Assembly: GCA_021464245.1 (NCBI GenBank)
Contig: JADCRB010000071.1
Coordinates: forward strand, 3,611,681-3,675,680
Direction of reading: 5' to 3'
DNA length: 64,000 nt
Origin: Carallia brachiata
Lineage: Eukaryota > Streptophyta > Magnoliopsida > Malpighiales > Rhizophoraceae
Shown here: in pieces, positions 12,865-25,550 of the stretch
Layout: each line of letters opens with the position of its first letter
How positions within the stretch are numbered: the first letter of the stretch is position 1
The notes under the pieces: model-generated
Told to the model about the DNA's origin: nothing
What the model saw: only the letters and a program-made list of their open reading frames with translations
Database searches by the model: none
Program-made: the position numbers and the translations under genes

Positions 12865-15800
12865 TTATATATTACCTGACATCGCAGTCAAAAGATTGAA
12901 TTCACGCTCCAAACTCCATTTAGATTCGTTTTGATTGTTTACATTTACCACGTACTCTAGGAAATATCCGTCATATGTTATCACAGAGAGCGTAGCCCTA
13001 GAGAAGTCAAAAATTGGAAGAAATATATCAATAGCAAAACATTTATAAGTAATCTATTATAAGCTGCAACCTGCATAAAAGCATAGTACAGAGAATATCA
13101 AAGCCAATGCATTATGCAGAGAACTTGCCTACAAGCTTCGATCTCTGTAGATGACTTCTCTCCAACCTTCTCCACATTGCGTACAACAATGTGACTGCAT
13201 CAAATGTAAAAATTATTAACATTGTGGAGTCCATTATTAGCGATTATGAGATGACCATAGCTCAAATAGAGGTGTAGCGCGGATGTAAGTGGACATGTTT
13301 ATTTTGTCCACTGGATGATCCGAATTAATCAACTACAGTTTTTCACCTTTTCACTCCTGCTGGAACAGCCTTACGAAGTACATGGTGATAAGCTGGATCG
13401 AGTACATCATTCACGGAGTTGGGCAAAATTGATCCAAGAAAACTGCTTGATCTTCTGCTTCTGCTCAGATGTAAACAAGAAGGATCAGACAACTTGTCCA
13501 ATCCTTGGATGACGTGAGATTGCACACAAACATAGAAAAAGACTCGAAAATAAAGAAAAAAAAAAAAGAAACTTCCCTTGAAAACATTAGAAAGCTGAGA
13601 CAAGTGAAGAGAAAATAAGAATGGTTATATATGGTAATTATAATTGCTTCTCTGATCTTTCCAACAACTTCAAAGTGTTGAGAATATTACCACTGCCTGT
13701 GGTTCTTGTCCACTTATACCAGTCAAAGAAAACCCCATTTCATAGTTGACAGGCACAGGACTGAAAAACAATTCATATTTCAAGATCACAATGAAGTGGT
13801 AAAAGATGAGAAAACAGCAAATCCTTAAAGGTGTTGGAAAAAAATAAATTTGAGTATGGATCACTAAGAATACAGAGAAATTTTATTAGCTAAGATTGAG
13901 AAAGCATTATTCTTCTAGGGGATTTTATGGAAGGGCAAAAGCATCTTCTTCAAACACGTTTTGGAAAACATAAGAATAAGCTACTAGAGGTCTGTTAAAG
14001 CAATGGGTGAAAATGCAGGGGTCTCTCTAGCTGCAAACTTCAGGTCAGTTAATGGAAGCATCAAAGAAAATGGCAGGAAGCAAAAGTATCATATACAGAA
14101 GCAAAGATTGAAAATACAACAGCTGAGCTAAAAAATGCAGGGTACAAAAGAAAGCAAAGATCAATTAGATGGAGCATGCCTTCAAAGAAGAAAGAAGTAG
14201 AATACATGTTATACATGAAGGATTCAGCTTCGCAATAACTCATAGCTAACTAAAGCTATATAAGCATTATAAATGTGTCATATCGTTTTAAAAAATATGA
14301 TCCTATCTAATGTGTAATGTTCATCTGTAGTTTCTACCTCTGATGCATGGCAAAGCCCAGGGAGAAGACATGAATGGAGCCTGAAGAACTTGTAGCAACA
14401 AGAATATCTGGAAGCTGAGCTGATGGCCCAAATGACAAGGAAAATATTGTTGATGGATATGTCCCTCTTCGAAAACTATATGACTGTTCCAATAGGAAAG
14501 ATATGTAGATATATCAATCAGAAAAAATTAAGACCATAGAGTTGCTCTGGACCTATAGTGCAATGAGTAAAAAGAATCAAACGAAATAAGAGGAACAAAT
14601 TATGCACGCGTAACAAACAACAAGGAGAATATAGCAGCTTGATGGTTCAATTAGGTCACCTTGTTGCATCCGAAACCAGATGAACTCTGATAATAGTTCC
14701 TTGTTCAGATGCTGTAGCAATATACATCCCATTGGATGAAAGGGCTATTGCAGCCAATGGTGCACGGTGAGCATCTATCTGCAAATAAATACAACAAATA
14801 TCCAAACTGAAATGAAAATGAGAGAGAGAGAGAAAGAAAGCAGGCATTACATATTAAATCCGTCCAAGAAAGTAAAGCAAAACGCAAGAAATTCTATCGG
14901 TGAACAAGAATTTTTTCCATTGACAGTTAACAAAAGAGCAAATCAGCAAATTCATTAAATGTCACATATGATAATATATTTACTCAAGAAGCTTCAAATA
15001 ACAGAATCTTCAAAAAGGTCAAAAATGGTAGGTCCTTGGCACCTTGCTCAAAGAATGCAGGGGGGGGGGGGGGGGGGGGGGGGGAAAGCACACACCTCTG
15101 GAAACCTCCCTACTGAAAAATGCATAGAATTGACTTCCAATTTGAATAGGGACATATCTGCAAGTGTACTCAATGCCACAGCAATATAGACAAGAATAGC
15201 AGAATAAGCAGAATCACCCATAATGCAGGTTATCATTTGATCTTGAATGCCAAGCTTGGCTCTTTCCATCACATGCTTAAGCTCAGCCCAAACCACAAAT
15301 TCGCAACAGGCCATACATGTTACATCATTAGGTTTACAGAATCCACAAATAGACTAAGAAATTCAAGGTTCCACTGGCTTTTGATTAGTACTATGTAGAT
15401 GTTATTAGCTCGATAATATTTCTCCGATTTCATTCATGAATCCAATGGGAAAACTAGTAAGCCTTATCACTGAACAGGAAAGACAGAAATAACACGGTGC
15501 ATAACCTCATGATTTGCATATCACCATTGTTGAGAAAAAAGAAAACAATTAAGTTATGCACAACCTCACAATGTGAATTGAGCTCCATGACATTATATAC
15601 TAGCACAGATCCCTTGATTGTACTTGCAGGAAGAGCCAAGAAGCAACCATCCAAAGAAGGGGAGAATGCACAAAGTCCTGAGGAAATATCAAACATTTTA
15701 GAGAAATTGTCAGGCATCTCTACTCCGCGCAAGTTGATAATTTTTGAAGAAAGAAATAAGGAAGCTAAGAAACAATCATTAAAGCATAGATTTACAAATG

Positions 15801-17421
15801 AACAGAGAAAAATGGCTCAATGATGAATGAGTTGTATCACTTTTAGATCATAAGCTTCTATTTAAATGCCAAGCTCTAATAATAAACAAACAGTCCACAT
15901 TGTTAAAAGTTTGCGCCATCACACATCCATAACCACAGTATTGTCGCATCACCTTTAGTATTTGAAACTGTATCGATGGTATCCAATATAGCCAGTGTAT
16001 TTGTGTCATAAATATAAGTCTTTTCTTGCAAAACAACAACAACCCTGCAATCATCAAAAAGGCAAAATGTGAACAAGCTAGACCTAATTACAACATTGCA
16101 TATATAGCAACTGCTATATTAACTGGTCTATACGCAAAAATACTCGAATCAATTTAATTAGCATGCGATGGATATGCTGACGAAATAAAAATGAAACTTA
16201 CAAAGATTACATGCTCTGATGGTAAATACGAAGCAAAAATACCTGTCAAGTTAAAGTATGAAATTTGATACTTAGCTGATGGACTACATTTTCGAGTTGG
16301 CAATGAAAGTTATTGTTGACACTAGACAGACATGCCTACTAGCTTTGCTATTAACGGCGACAAACAAATACACCCCAAACAATTGCACCGTTACTTGGAA
16401 GAAGGTTCCTCATAGAAGGACAGCAATCCATTTTTTGCTCCTTTTTATAATGCCTCATTTCTTTCCAGTGTATTGTTAAACATCATCCAGGCCACCACAA
16501 AGCATAACCATACCACATAAAATAAGAATGCCCAAACTGAGTTCAGCATATGCATAATAAGTGACAATGACCTGTCAATAGCAAATCTTCCATATAGGCA
16601 GAACTGTTACCTTTTTTTATTCAAACGAACAGCAAGAATTGAAGTTAGAAAGTTCAGCTCCCGGAGAGCAGCTCCAGTTGTAGTGTTGAACAAACAAAGA
16701 CGCCTTGGGGATAACGATGGCTATTCGAGTTCAATTCAATTTACAGCACAGCACGTATTAGAATAAGAGAACAGTAGAGCACCATAACAAAGAAAAGAGA
16801 AAAGAGAACAAGTACTTACCTGTTCACCAGCCCCAACAATGGCAAGAAGACTAGTGCTATACAGCATTTCAACAATAACAAAAGCTCCAACAGCTACTCC
16901 CAGAAAAAGAGCCGGTATGGCAAAAGAAAAGAAAAGAAAATTGCTGACTTTCAGGTAAAGCTACAGATTTTCTTATAAAATCGAATGCTATGGCCATTAA
17001 TTTAATAGAAAATAATAACTAAGGCAAAAACACAGAATAAAACTAAAACCCAGTAGCAAATAGAAGAAGAACAAGAAAAAAAAAATGATAGATAACTTGC
17101 CTCGTTCATAACAGAGACGCCCTGTATTGGAATCGAATATCTTGAAGCCATCCTTCGTGCTTACAGAAAACCCACTACAGAATTCAATCCAAAAATAAAA
17201 TCAAAACCAATAAAAAGGGAAAAAAAAATAAAAATTGCTTGTCGTTCAATAATTAATAGAAAATCATATTGGAATTGAACATAAAGAACGGTGACAACAC
17301 TACTAAAGTACTGCATAATTAGACATAAGGGAAGCAACAGTGATTTTTTTTTTGGGTTTCACCTGTTGTCTTGATTGAAAGAAGCACAGAAAATTGGGCA
17401 CTGAGAGGAACGGCTCGTCAT
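12865..17421 (-). CDS. ATG18B: ATG18b-like PROPPIN WD40 autophagy protein (11 exons)
   Basis: PROPPINs are seven-bladed WD40 proteins that bind PI3P and PI(3,5)P2 on autophagic membranes. Exons are 17421-17363, 17174-17101, 16893-16820, 16720-16611, 16044-15953, 15677-15565, 14778-14660, 14483-14338, 13460-13347, 13194-13129 and 12997-12865. The start [18 protein letters not shown] fits the family N-terminus. Diagnostic segments are [48 protein letters not shown], the lipid-binding FRRG motif in [14 protein letters not shown], and a C-terminal domain ending [17 protein letters not shown]. Introns 2 and 10 use GC donors (GAG|GCAAGT and TAG|GCAAGT); the other introns are GT-AG. One base is missing at the exon 7/exon 8 junction (14660/14483) for the family frame. 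An additional downstream exon cannot be excluded, because a GT follows TCAG just before the stop. From memory it matches At4g30510. Confidence 0.87.
15060..15084. repeat. Uninterrupted 25-base G homopolymer in ATG18b intron 6
   Basis: A run of 25 G on the plus strand lies inside intron 6 of the ATG18b-like gene, so the pre-mRNA carries the C run. Such a tract can form a G-quadruplex and is prone to length error in sequencing. Confidence 0.9.
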
Positions 17422-17942
17422 CTACGAATTTATTGACGAGGGGGGTTTGCTGGGGAAGATGGGCGCTGCTGCCTTCTTTAGTTCTCCAAGAAATTTTTCG
17501 CAAGTTTTTGTCGGCGTCTGGCGACCGGTCTGTCAATTGTAAGAAAACGGAATACAACAAAAGTACAGGACAAGTAAGAATGTTATGGAGGCTTTTCCCC
17601 TTTTTTTAACATGGTTTTATGTTATTAACGAGGGTACTTTTGCAAATATGATATGAGGTTTTGTGGGTCCAGTTAGAAAATTGTTGGTTTCAATGCGTGC
17701 CAACCGTCGAATCTGTATTGGATGGATCTGGTGGGCCAACGCTCTCGGTCGGAAACCGGTACATATCCAAAGAGTGGTAGTTAAAAAAAAAGAAAGTATT
17801 TAGAATATAATAAATTTTATTATTTATATAATTAAATTAATAAAATAAAAGATAATAAATTATTATTTTATTTTTATTATAAAAAATTAATATAGTTAAC
17901 AAATTATTACTTTATCTTTATTATAAACACCTTATGTGACAA

Positions 17943-19020
17943 TTACTTTCTTTTTTTTTTAATTGAAGAAAGCGTTGCGTTAATATTATATGAATCCGTA
18001 CATTGAACCAACGTCAAGGCATTGGAAAAACCTGCACAAAACATGATAATAAATAACTAAAATAACCTACAATTGATTAAGTTATAAAGGTCATAAATTA
18101 ATTGAACTTGAAATTCAATTAGACGAAATTCTCTAATGAGGAAATGAACCGAACTAAGACTAGACTTATCAAAACTGAGTTCTCTGACGGATCTATCTCA
18201 TTCGGACAAAACTAAATATAACAGCACCAACCGTACCTCGATGGACTTACGACAGAATCATTCAAATATACTTGACAACGATTTTTCATAATTTTAACCT
18301 ACAGATTAACAAGATAAAAACTAAATACAGCAAAGCATCTAACTCAAAAACAACAACCACACTCACCCAAACCAGTATACATCCAAACCGTACGGACCTC
18401 ATCAAAATAAACCAAAAGCAGCCTTCTCCATCAGGTCTGGAGCCTGCAACGCTGGTGGAGGAAGGCGACGGCAGCCGATGGTGGTAGATGCAGCGGGAGT
18501 GGAGGCAGCACCGCAAAGGCATCAGGAGACCAAACGGCAGGGGCAGAGGCATCACCAGAGAAGACAATGCTAGCGGCAGATACGACGGCACCGACTATCG
18601 GTGGATCGTCTAAAATGGCCACCGGTAAAGAGGCGTCTTCAACAAGGAGAACAATGGAGACGGCGACTGAGGCATCCCTAGAGACAGCGACGCCAGTGAT
18701 CAATACGGCGGTGCTAGCGCATGAGAAGGTGACAAAAGCCGCAAAAACCGTAGCAAGCCATTTAACCGTCTAGATCCAATGCTTGGGGGGCCTTAGGGGA
18801 ACTTATTTGGGCTAGATCCAGGATGATTCAAAACTAAAAACCCCTAAGGAGGGGAAGAGAAATTGAGAGAAACAAAGGATGGAGAGGGAGCAAACAGAAA
18901 ATTGATGGTGAGTAGAGGAGGTAATGGAGAGAAGAAGAGGAATGGCCAAGGTGAGAGTTGCTAGTGTTGACCAAAGAGCGAGATTAATACGAAGAGAAAA
19001 GTTGGATTAAGTTACTTTTT
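17943..19020 (-). mobile_element. Possible non-LTR retroposon (minus strand)
   Basis: An island of higher GC (about 18400-19000) is bounded on the left by a T run at 17951-17960, which would be a 3' poly(A) tail on the minus strand. A similar short motif flanks both sides (ttactttc at 17943-17950, ttactttt at 19012-19019) and could be a target-site duplication. The reading frames inside are short and repetitive, with no recognised domain. It may instead be a decayed gene fragment. Confidence 0.35.
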
Positions 19021-19429
19021 GAGCACCAATCTTTTTCTTTCTCGATAATCCTCATACATTGGCTCTCATCGACTAATATGGTCAATTTTATAAAATATTT
19101 AGGTTCAATTTGCAATCCTATATGTTAGGTTTCTGGTGATCGAGCGTATTTTTCTTTGCATTAATTTGAATTAGTATTTTAAGGATGGATTCTTTATAAA
19201 AAAAATTGAATAAAGATATTAATGGTGATTTGACTTTGACCTTGACCTATAACTACGATGATCAATATACAACGCACTTTTTATTATGTATATGTATATA
19301 AACTTGACATGTCACCAAAATGGTAGCATATTGATGTTCTGTCAAAGTATTATTGACTTGTTGTACAATTATACCAGTAGTGCCACCATGCATACCAAAA
19401 ACACTTCTTTTAAATACTAATTTAATTTT

Positions 19430-19740
19430 ATTATTTGAGTGATAGTTCAGTAGTAAATCGGTAGATTTTCATGCTGGCAACCAAAGTTCAAGTTGCTGTA
19501 CTTACGCATCCCCTCGGCTAACCTATGCTAGAGACTATTTCAGGTGTAAGTTGTGATACGCGGAGTCGAGTCGACAATCGTTGTACTCTCTAATGATGAA
19601 GACACGCTTTGTCTCGCTAGTGTTTGGACGGTGAGTCTACCACTCAAGAGTAATTGAAAGAGAATTAAATAAATAAGAATTATTCCGACTCAAACTATAA
19701 ATGAAATAATTAATATATCTGTAATAAATCTTATTTCACT
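19430..19740 (+). mobile_element. tRNA-derived SINE, family 1, copy B
   Basis: The segment aligns with the copies at 6530 and 54030. It shares an A-box-like head (tagttcagtagtaaatcgg), a B-box-like region (aaagttcaagttg), the core aagttgtgatacgcggagt, and an A/T-rich 3' end. Confidence 0.6.
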
Positions 19741-20239
19741 GTTTAAAACAAAAAAAAAATATTAATTAAGTTTTATAATGTTCAACTTGTATACATACAG
19801 TTTATTAATTTTAAAATTTTTATCAATTAAAATACAATATTCACAATCCCGAGAGATATATTAGGTATCCGTACCATTATGTTTTAATCATGTGCATGAG
19901 GCAAATATGAGCGACAATTTTGGTGTATAACCATTTATTTTTATTTTTTTTTAACACTACCATTTACCATTTACTTTCTTTAAGCTTTTTTATTCCCCCC
20001 TATTTCCTTATGATTGTTCTCAACAAAAATCTTCAAAAGGACAAACCCATAAATGATCTTTTTGCTTCAAGAAAACTTTTCACCTTATGCTCAAAAAAAA
20101 GAAAACTTTCACCTATCTTTTTTTTTCCTACAAAATAAACATCGTAAATAATTAAATATACTAACCATCTCACTTTCGAATTAAAAATTTATTGACAGAC
20201 AAAACGAGACTCTGCCACATATGTTGCTTGCTATTACGA

Positions 20240-20460
20240 GTTTAAAAATATCTAACGAAAATGTTAGATGGTTAGACAGTTTAGTAGCTAAATAATATCA
20301 TATTATATTTTGTATAATTAGAATAATAAAATATATAATAAAAAATTATAATTATTTTTTATATATTTTTAATTATAATTACACAAAAAATATACTATTA
20401 ATTACGATAAATACTATTTAACCACCAAATTATTTAACTACTATTACATCTTAAACATTT
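20240..20460. mobile_element. Probable foldback MITE
   Basis: The two halves of this AT-rich stretch are imperfect inverted repeats. The left arm contains tttagtagctaaataatat and the right arm holds its counterpart around accaccaaattatttaacta. The ends and target-site duplication were not fixed, so the superfamily is unassigned. Confidence 0.4.
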
Positions 20461-20461
20461 A

Positions 20462-21150
20462 TTGAGATTCAAAAATTCAAAGGCGCAAAAGATAGCTCCC
20501 AAGAAAAGCACCCAACTTGTCCTAAAAAAAAGAAAAGCACCACAACAGCTGGCTCGCATGACTTTCTGAGGCATCCAATGATCCAATCCAATGAAATTTG
20601 GAAAACGACCGTTGGCACTGGCAAACCTTGGCTCAATGGTGCAACATATGGCATTTAAGTACCCAAAAAAAAAAAGAGAAAGAAAAGAAAAGAAAAGGAA
20701 AGGAAAAGTCAGTCAAAAGCAGTCTCTTTCTGCTTGCGATATATGACTCTGTCTCACATTGGGAGCAGAAGTATCTGATGACGATGATATTCTTCACCTA
20801 ACCCACTCTTCCCATGTCGCACTCGGCGACAGGCAAAGCCCGTAAGGGCCCTTCTACTTTTGTTATAGCAGACATGATGCACCATTATGCAGAGTTTGGC
20901 TGGAAACGAGAAAAGGGTATTTACAAGTTTACAACATAGTATTACACCAACATATGCTTAACATACAAACAGAAACCTAGCCCATATATATACTTTCCAG
21001 ACAAAGTTATTTTCAGCTTGCAAAGAATTACCAGAAGTAACAAAGTTAAAAATAAAAATTATAAAAAAAAAACCCATTTCCCTATTTCTTCGGAAGTTCT
21101 ACTTGGCAAGTTGGCATTGTGGGGTCAATTTTTTCTTTTTTTTGGTTAAT
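20462..21150. other. Intergenic stretch downstream of the receptor kinase gene
   Basis: A purine-rich A/G tract lies near 20670-20710. The rest is unremarkable, and the last few hundred bases before 21150 are probably the 3' UTR of the kinase gene. No coding region is seen. Confidence 0.45.
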
Positions 21151-24100
21151 TCATCTTGGACCAGAGAGTTCCATTGCATAGGTATCCAAAGACTGTTCAT
21201 CATCATCTTCTTCATCCATTGTTGTGCCAAAAATGCTGCTAGAGCGATCATGACCATGGTCAACATGTGTTGATGCGGATGGTGGGACGAAAAGCACTCC
21301 TGTTGCTACTATTGGCGTGACATAGATTCAAAGTGTACCAACATGAGTATGTGCTGCAGCCCATTTCTCGGCAAGACCATCACCTTCGAGCATCTGGACC
21401 ACTTCAGACATTTTGGGACGGTGGGCTGGGAGGCATTGAGTGCATAGAAGAGCCACTTGCACCATCTCGCCCACTCAATTCGATCATAGTTGCTCCCTAG
21501 CTCTCTGTCTACCAACTCCTCCACTTTCTTTTCCTGCTGTATCTTCTTCACCTGTCGGCATTAATTGTTGGTACGCATGCAGAAATAAGTTCCAATTCTC
21601 TAATTCGGTCCTACTTGGATGGCAGAGAAAGAATCACACAAATGCAAACAAAACTAAATGCTGCTTCATTAAAGAGCCACACGGCATTGGCAATATGGCT
21701 GTCTTTCTTCCAGGACTTTATGGTAACCCGGCCCCAAAGGCAAGGTAGCATCTAATTAACACTTAAATAGAACCCGTCCTAAAATGCATTTGATATATCT
21801 AAGTATACAAAGATATTGATCAAAGTGATGAATTGGATAGATATGTATAACCTTGATGAAGTTGTTTTTAATCAAAGTATGAAAAGATTGCCCAAACCCT
21901 CTAATGGTATTACTTGTACAAAATCAAAATATATGTAGATGATCTTACCCACTCAAGCATTGCTCCTTTTTGATGAATGGTTTTTCCAAACTCAGAGCTC
22001 TCATTCCAGTTATAAGTTCTATCAAGAGTATGCCAAATCCAAAAACATCAGTTTTCTCAGATGACTGGCCAGTGGAGAGGTACTCAGGTGCAATGTGTCC
22101 TACAGTGCCACGGACAGCGGTAGTGACATGGGAATCGGCATGGTCCAGAAGCTTTGCGAGGCCAAAATCACCAACTACAGCCTCACAGTAGTCATCAAGA
22201 AGCACATTAGCGGCCTTCACATCTCTATGAATTATCTTTGGGTCACATTGCTCATGCAGATATAGAAGACCCCTGCAGCTCCAATGGCTATCCTCTTCCT
22301 TGTGTTCCAATCCAATGCAGGTTTTGCTGTCATTTTGATGCCCAAAATAAGAGGCTTATTTAAATGCATTGAGGGCACCAAGACTATCCTATTGTTAGAA
22401 TTCAACCAGAATATGACATGTTTTTGGATACTCAAGATTCCTGAAATTGGTTGTAGAGTCCAGAATGACTTTTCCTACATAGAAGTTATTTTATTGTTCA
22501 CAGGAAATTAGTTACTGCCAGATACGGGATTGCCTACAAATTTGAGGGTGAAATAGCACATAAATGACTGCTCCTTTAGGAGTAAGAGTAGGCAATTCAG
22601 AAAAATTTAGCAATAGGAAATATAAATTGTCCAATGGAGCCATAATTAATCATTTGCATTTCAAGAAACTCATTTCTACCCAAACAATACAATCTAAATG
22701 GAGAATTGAAGCCATAATGTTCATCATAAAAGCAGCAAATAGAGACAAGCTAGGACTAAAGTGCAGTCAGGAGTATACTTGAGGTCTAATCTTTCATACA
22801 TCATCAAGAGAAGAAAGTTTGTAGCAAAAAAGGGACAAAGAGAAATCATGATCCAAGTTATGTCCACCATGCATTGATTGTTAGTTGCAGTAATGCAAGC
22901 AAGCACTAACCTCTAAGCCTGGACGCTACACTGCCATTAGACATGTAAGGATAGACCAGTAGCCTCTCACTTGAAGTAGCGCAATATCCAATCAACCGGA
23001 GCAAATTCCTGTGAACAGCAAGGCTGATCATCTCCAGTTCTGTCCTAAACTGTGATTCCCCAGCTGATCCTGATATATCTTTTAGACGCTTGACTGCCAC
23101 CATGATCCCATCTCCCAGCTTTCCCTTGTACACATTGCCAAAACCTCCAGCACCAAGTATGTTCTTTGTGCTGAAATTGTCTGTGGCAAGTTGAAGCTCC
23201 CTAAAAGTGAAGTTCCTGAGATTACCCAGGCTAATTAGCCCTTCTTCTTGCTTGTCTGCCACCAAAATGTTGACCGATGAAGAGTTTTTCAATAATTACG
23301 TGCTGAAACTAGCAAAAATAGAGTTGATGTGTTACCAACCATTAATGTTTACGGTTTGGCTTCTCTGTTTCCTTTTTCTGTGCCAAAGTAGTCCAAGTGA
23401 TAAAACCAGGAGTGTGAGAATGCTGAGGCTAACCCCGAGTCCAATAGCTAATTGCTTGGACTTATGCTTCCCTAGAAGTCAAGAAGATTATTAACGCACA
23501 CAGAATATAGGAGAGATCAAACTATATTTTGGGAAAAATTGGATTTATATACAGAATGTAGTACCAGGTGATGAATTAAGAGAGAAAGCAAGAGGGCCAG
23601 CATTGGCTGTTCCAAAGCAACCTTCACTGGATCTACTTCCACAAATCAGTGGATTGCCCACAACACTGGATTCAACAACAGTAAAGGACCAGATTAACAT
23701 AAGATAGACGTGAAAAATCATCCAATTAAGACATTTATATTGAAAGACAGATTCCTGCAGAGAGATAATACTTGAAAGTTCTTGCCGGGAACTTGGGCAC
23801 CGGACCACTGAGATTGTTATAAGACAGATCCCTGAAACACCAGAATAATGATCAAAAAAATACAGACCCATCAATCATACATTGCACAAAACGTTTAAAA
23901 TCAGAGAAGTTTAACATGCTTGCAGGTTATTCCAGTTTCCAAGAAAAGAAAAACCAATACTCACAAGAAAGCAAGTTCTGGTATTTCGGCTAAAAACGCC
24001 AAAAAAGGTCCAGAAAAGCTATTGTTGTTCAGTCTTCTACTTCCATTACATGACATAAAAAAAACAGAATGTAAGATCACATAAAGAATGATATCAAAGT

Positions 24101-25425
24101 CAGACCATTAAATATTTTTTTTAAAAAAAGGGTCAGGCCATTAAAGAGTTGATAAAGAAACAAAACCATGTGGTTGCCAATTAGTGCATATTAAATTAAA
24201 ACCAAAACAAACAACTCCTCCACTCAACTAGTCAAAAAGGCCTACCGTATCCATTCCATTATTTTGTCTAATTTTCTTTCGGCGTCTCACATCTCTATAA
24301 CCAGAAACAGTAAATTATTAATTCAGAGAAACAATTTTTTTTTTCTTTTTCCTTTTCTTTGCCTCCATTCTCTTGGCAAAAAGGCGGATTACAGAAGTCC
24401 AAGTAACACATAAAAACTCACAGGTATTGTAGACTCTTTAATTGACCAAAAGCCTGCGGTATAGAACCACGGAATCGATTGTTAGAAAGATCCAACGTTT
24501 GAAGTTTTGGAAGAGTTCCCAGCTCCGGAGGGATTTCACCGGAAATGTTATTGTTCTGCAACAACCTTCACACAAATACCAACATGAAAAGACTTTAAAT
24601 TCAAACGTAAGGCACAATAAAAATGGTCGCAGCATCGAAACAACAACATATACATAACATGAGCCTCTACACTTATAGTTTTAGAGTCAAAGAGTGTCAA
24701 ACTGCAAGGGTCTCAAAATCAATACTAAAAGAGAAACAGAGCCGAGAATTTCTACTGCTTTCCTTCATTTTCCTCTCCTAAGCAACCAAATAGACTATAT
24801 ACGAAGAAAAAAAAGCAAAAATGGGTTTATCAGAAGAACAGGTAGAAAATTTAAAGGACGCAAGTAGTTATTACACTTGGCGAAGATTTGTGAGATTCCC
24901 AATAGCCCCAGACAGAGTCCCAGAAGAGAGCTTGGCTTGGAGCCCCCCTGTCAAAAACCCAGAGAAAGGACATTGTTTCAATAACTTCGAAACCAGAACA
25001 TAAGGACTAACATTAAACAAACCATTAAAAAAACAGAGAAACAAAGAAAATGTTACAGAGAGAGATTAAAAAAAAAAAAAAACACCCACAGGCCAATGAC
25101 AAGATTCTCAGGCGAGCAAGTGATCATAGCCCAGCTACAAGGGTCAACAGAGTCTCCATCCCAGTTGTTCAAAACACCATGTGGATCATCCAATGCGTCC
25201 TTTACACTTATCAAGGCGTCCACTGCGAATCAGTGGCGCCAAAAAACCAAAAATTAAAACAAGAAAATAATGAGCCAACTACGGGATACTGCTGTGGTTA
25301 CAAAGTTTAAAAAAAAGGATGGAGTTGGATATATTACCTTCATGGTTGCGAGGCTCGTACGAGGATGAAAGTGTAGCTAAACAGAGACCAATAATGGAAA
25401 GAACAAACAGGCAGTTCAAAGCCAT
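21151..25425 (-). CDS. SARK: SARK-type LRR receptor kinase (LRR-RLK subfamily II), frame disrupted
   Basis: This is a plasma-membrane receptor-like kinase of the SERK/NIK/SARK group. Exons are 25425-25338, 25222-25090, 24947-24877, about 24565-24422, 24036-23965, 23831-23772, 23665-23565, 23471-23340, 23255-22911, 22326-21949 and 21551-21151. In order they encode a signal peptide ([17 protein letters not shown]), an LRR N-terminal cap with [11 protein letters not shown] and DPCSW, LRRs ([20 protein letters not shown]), a transmembrane helix ([17 protein letters not shown]), and the juxtamembrane [16 protein letters not shown]. The kinase follows with P-loop [18 protein letters not shown], catalytic [15 protein letters not shown] and [12 protein letters not shown]. 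The tail ends in AMELSGPR. Against the family frame there is an extra T in exon 3, an unresolved exon 3/4 phase, missing bases near 22275, 21994 and 21475, and an in-frame TGA at 21328-21330. It is either a decayed gene or a poor local consensus. From memory it matches At4g30520 and At2g23950. Confidence 0.85.
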
Positions 25426-25508
25426 GGCCAGCTCAACGATCCTAGGCAAGAACCATGTCTTAGAAAAAGGTCAGTGACCAACTCAAACAATGTTTTTATG
25501 TTATGTTA

Positions 25509-25514
<6 letters not shown>

Positions 25515-25546
<32 letters not shown>
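25515..25546. repeat. (CT)n tract upstream of the receptor kinase
   Basis: About 15 CT units lie 90-120 bases upstream of the kinase start, giving a GA-rich 5' leader or core promoter on the sense strand. Such GA/CT stretches are common in plant core promoters. Confidence 0.8.

Positions 25547-25549
<3 letters not shown>

Positions 25550-25550
<1 letters not shown>

Noticed and set aside
13670..13864. Extra ATG18b exon in the intron between exons 8 and 9
   Set aside because: The open frame does not match the family and would break the phase between exons 8 and 9.
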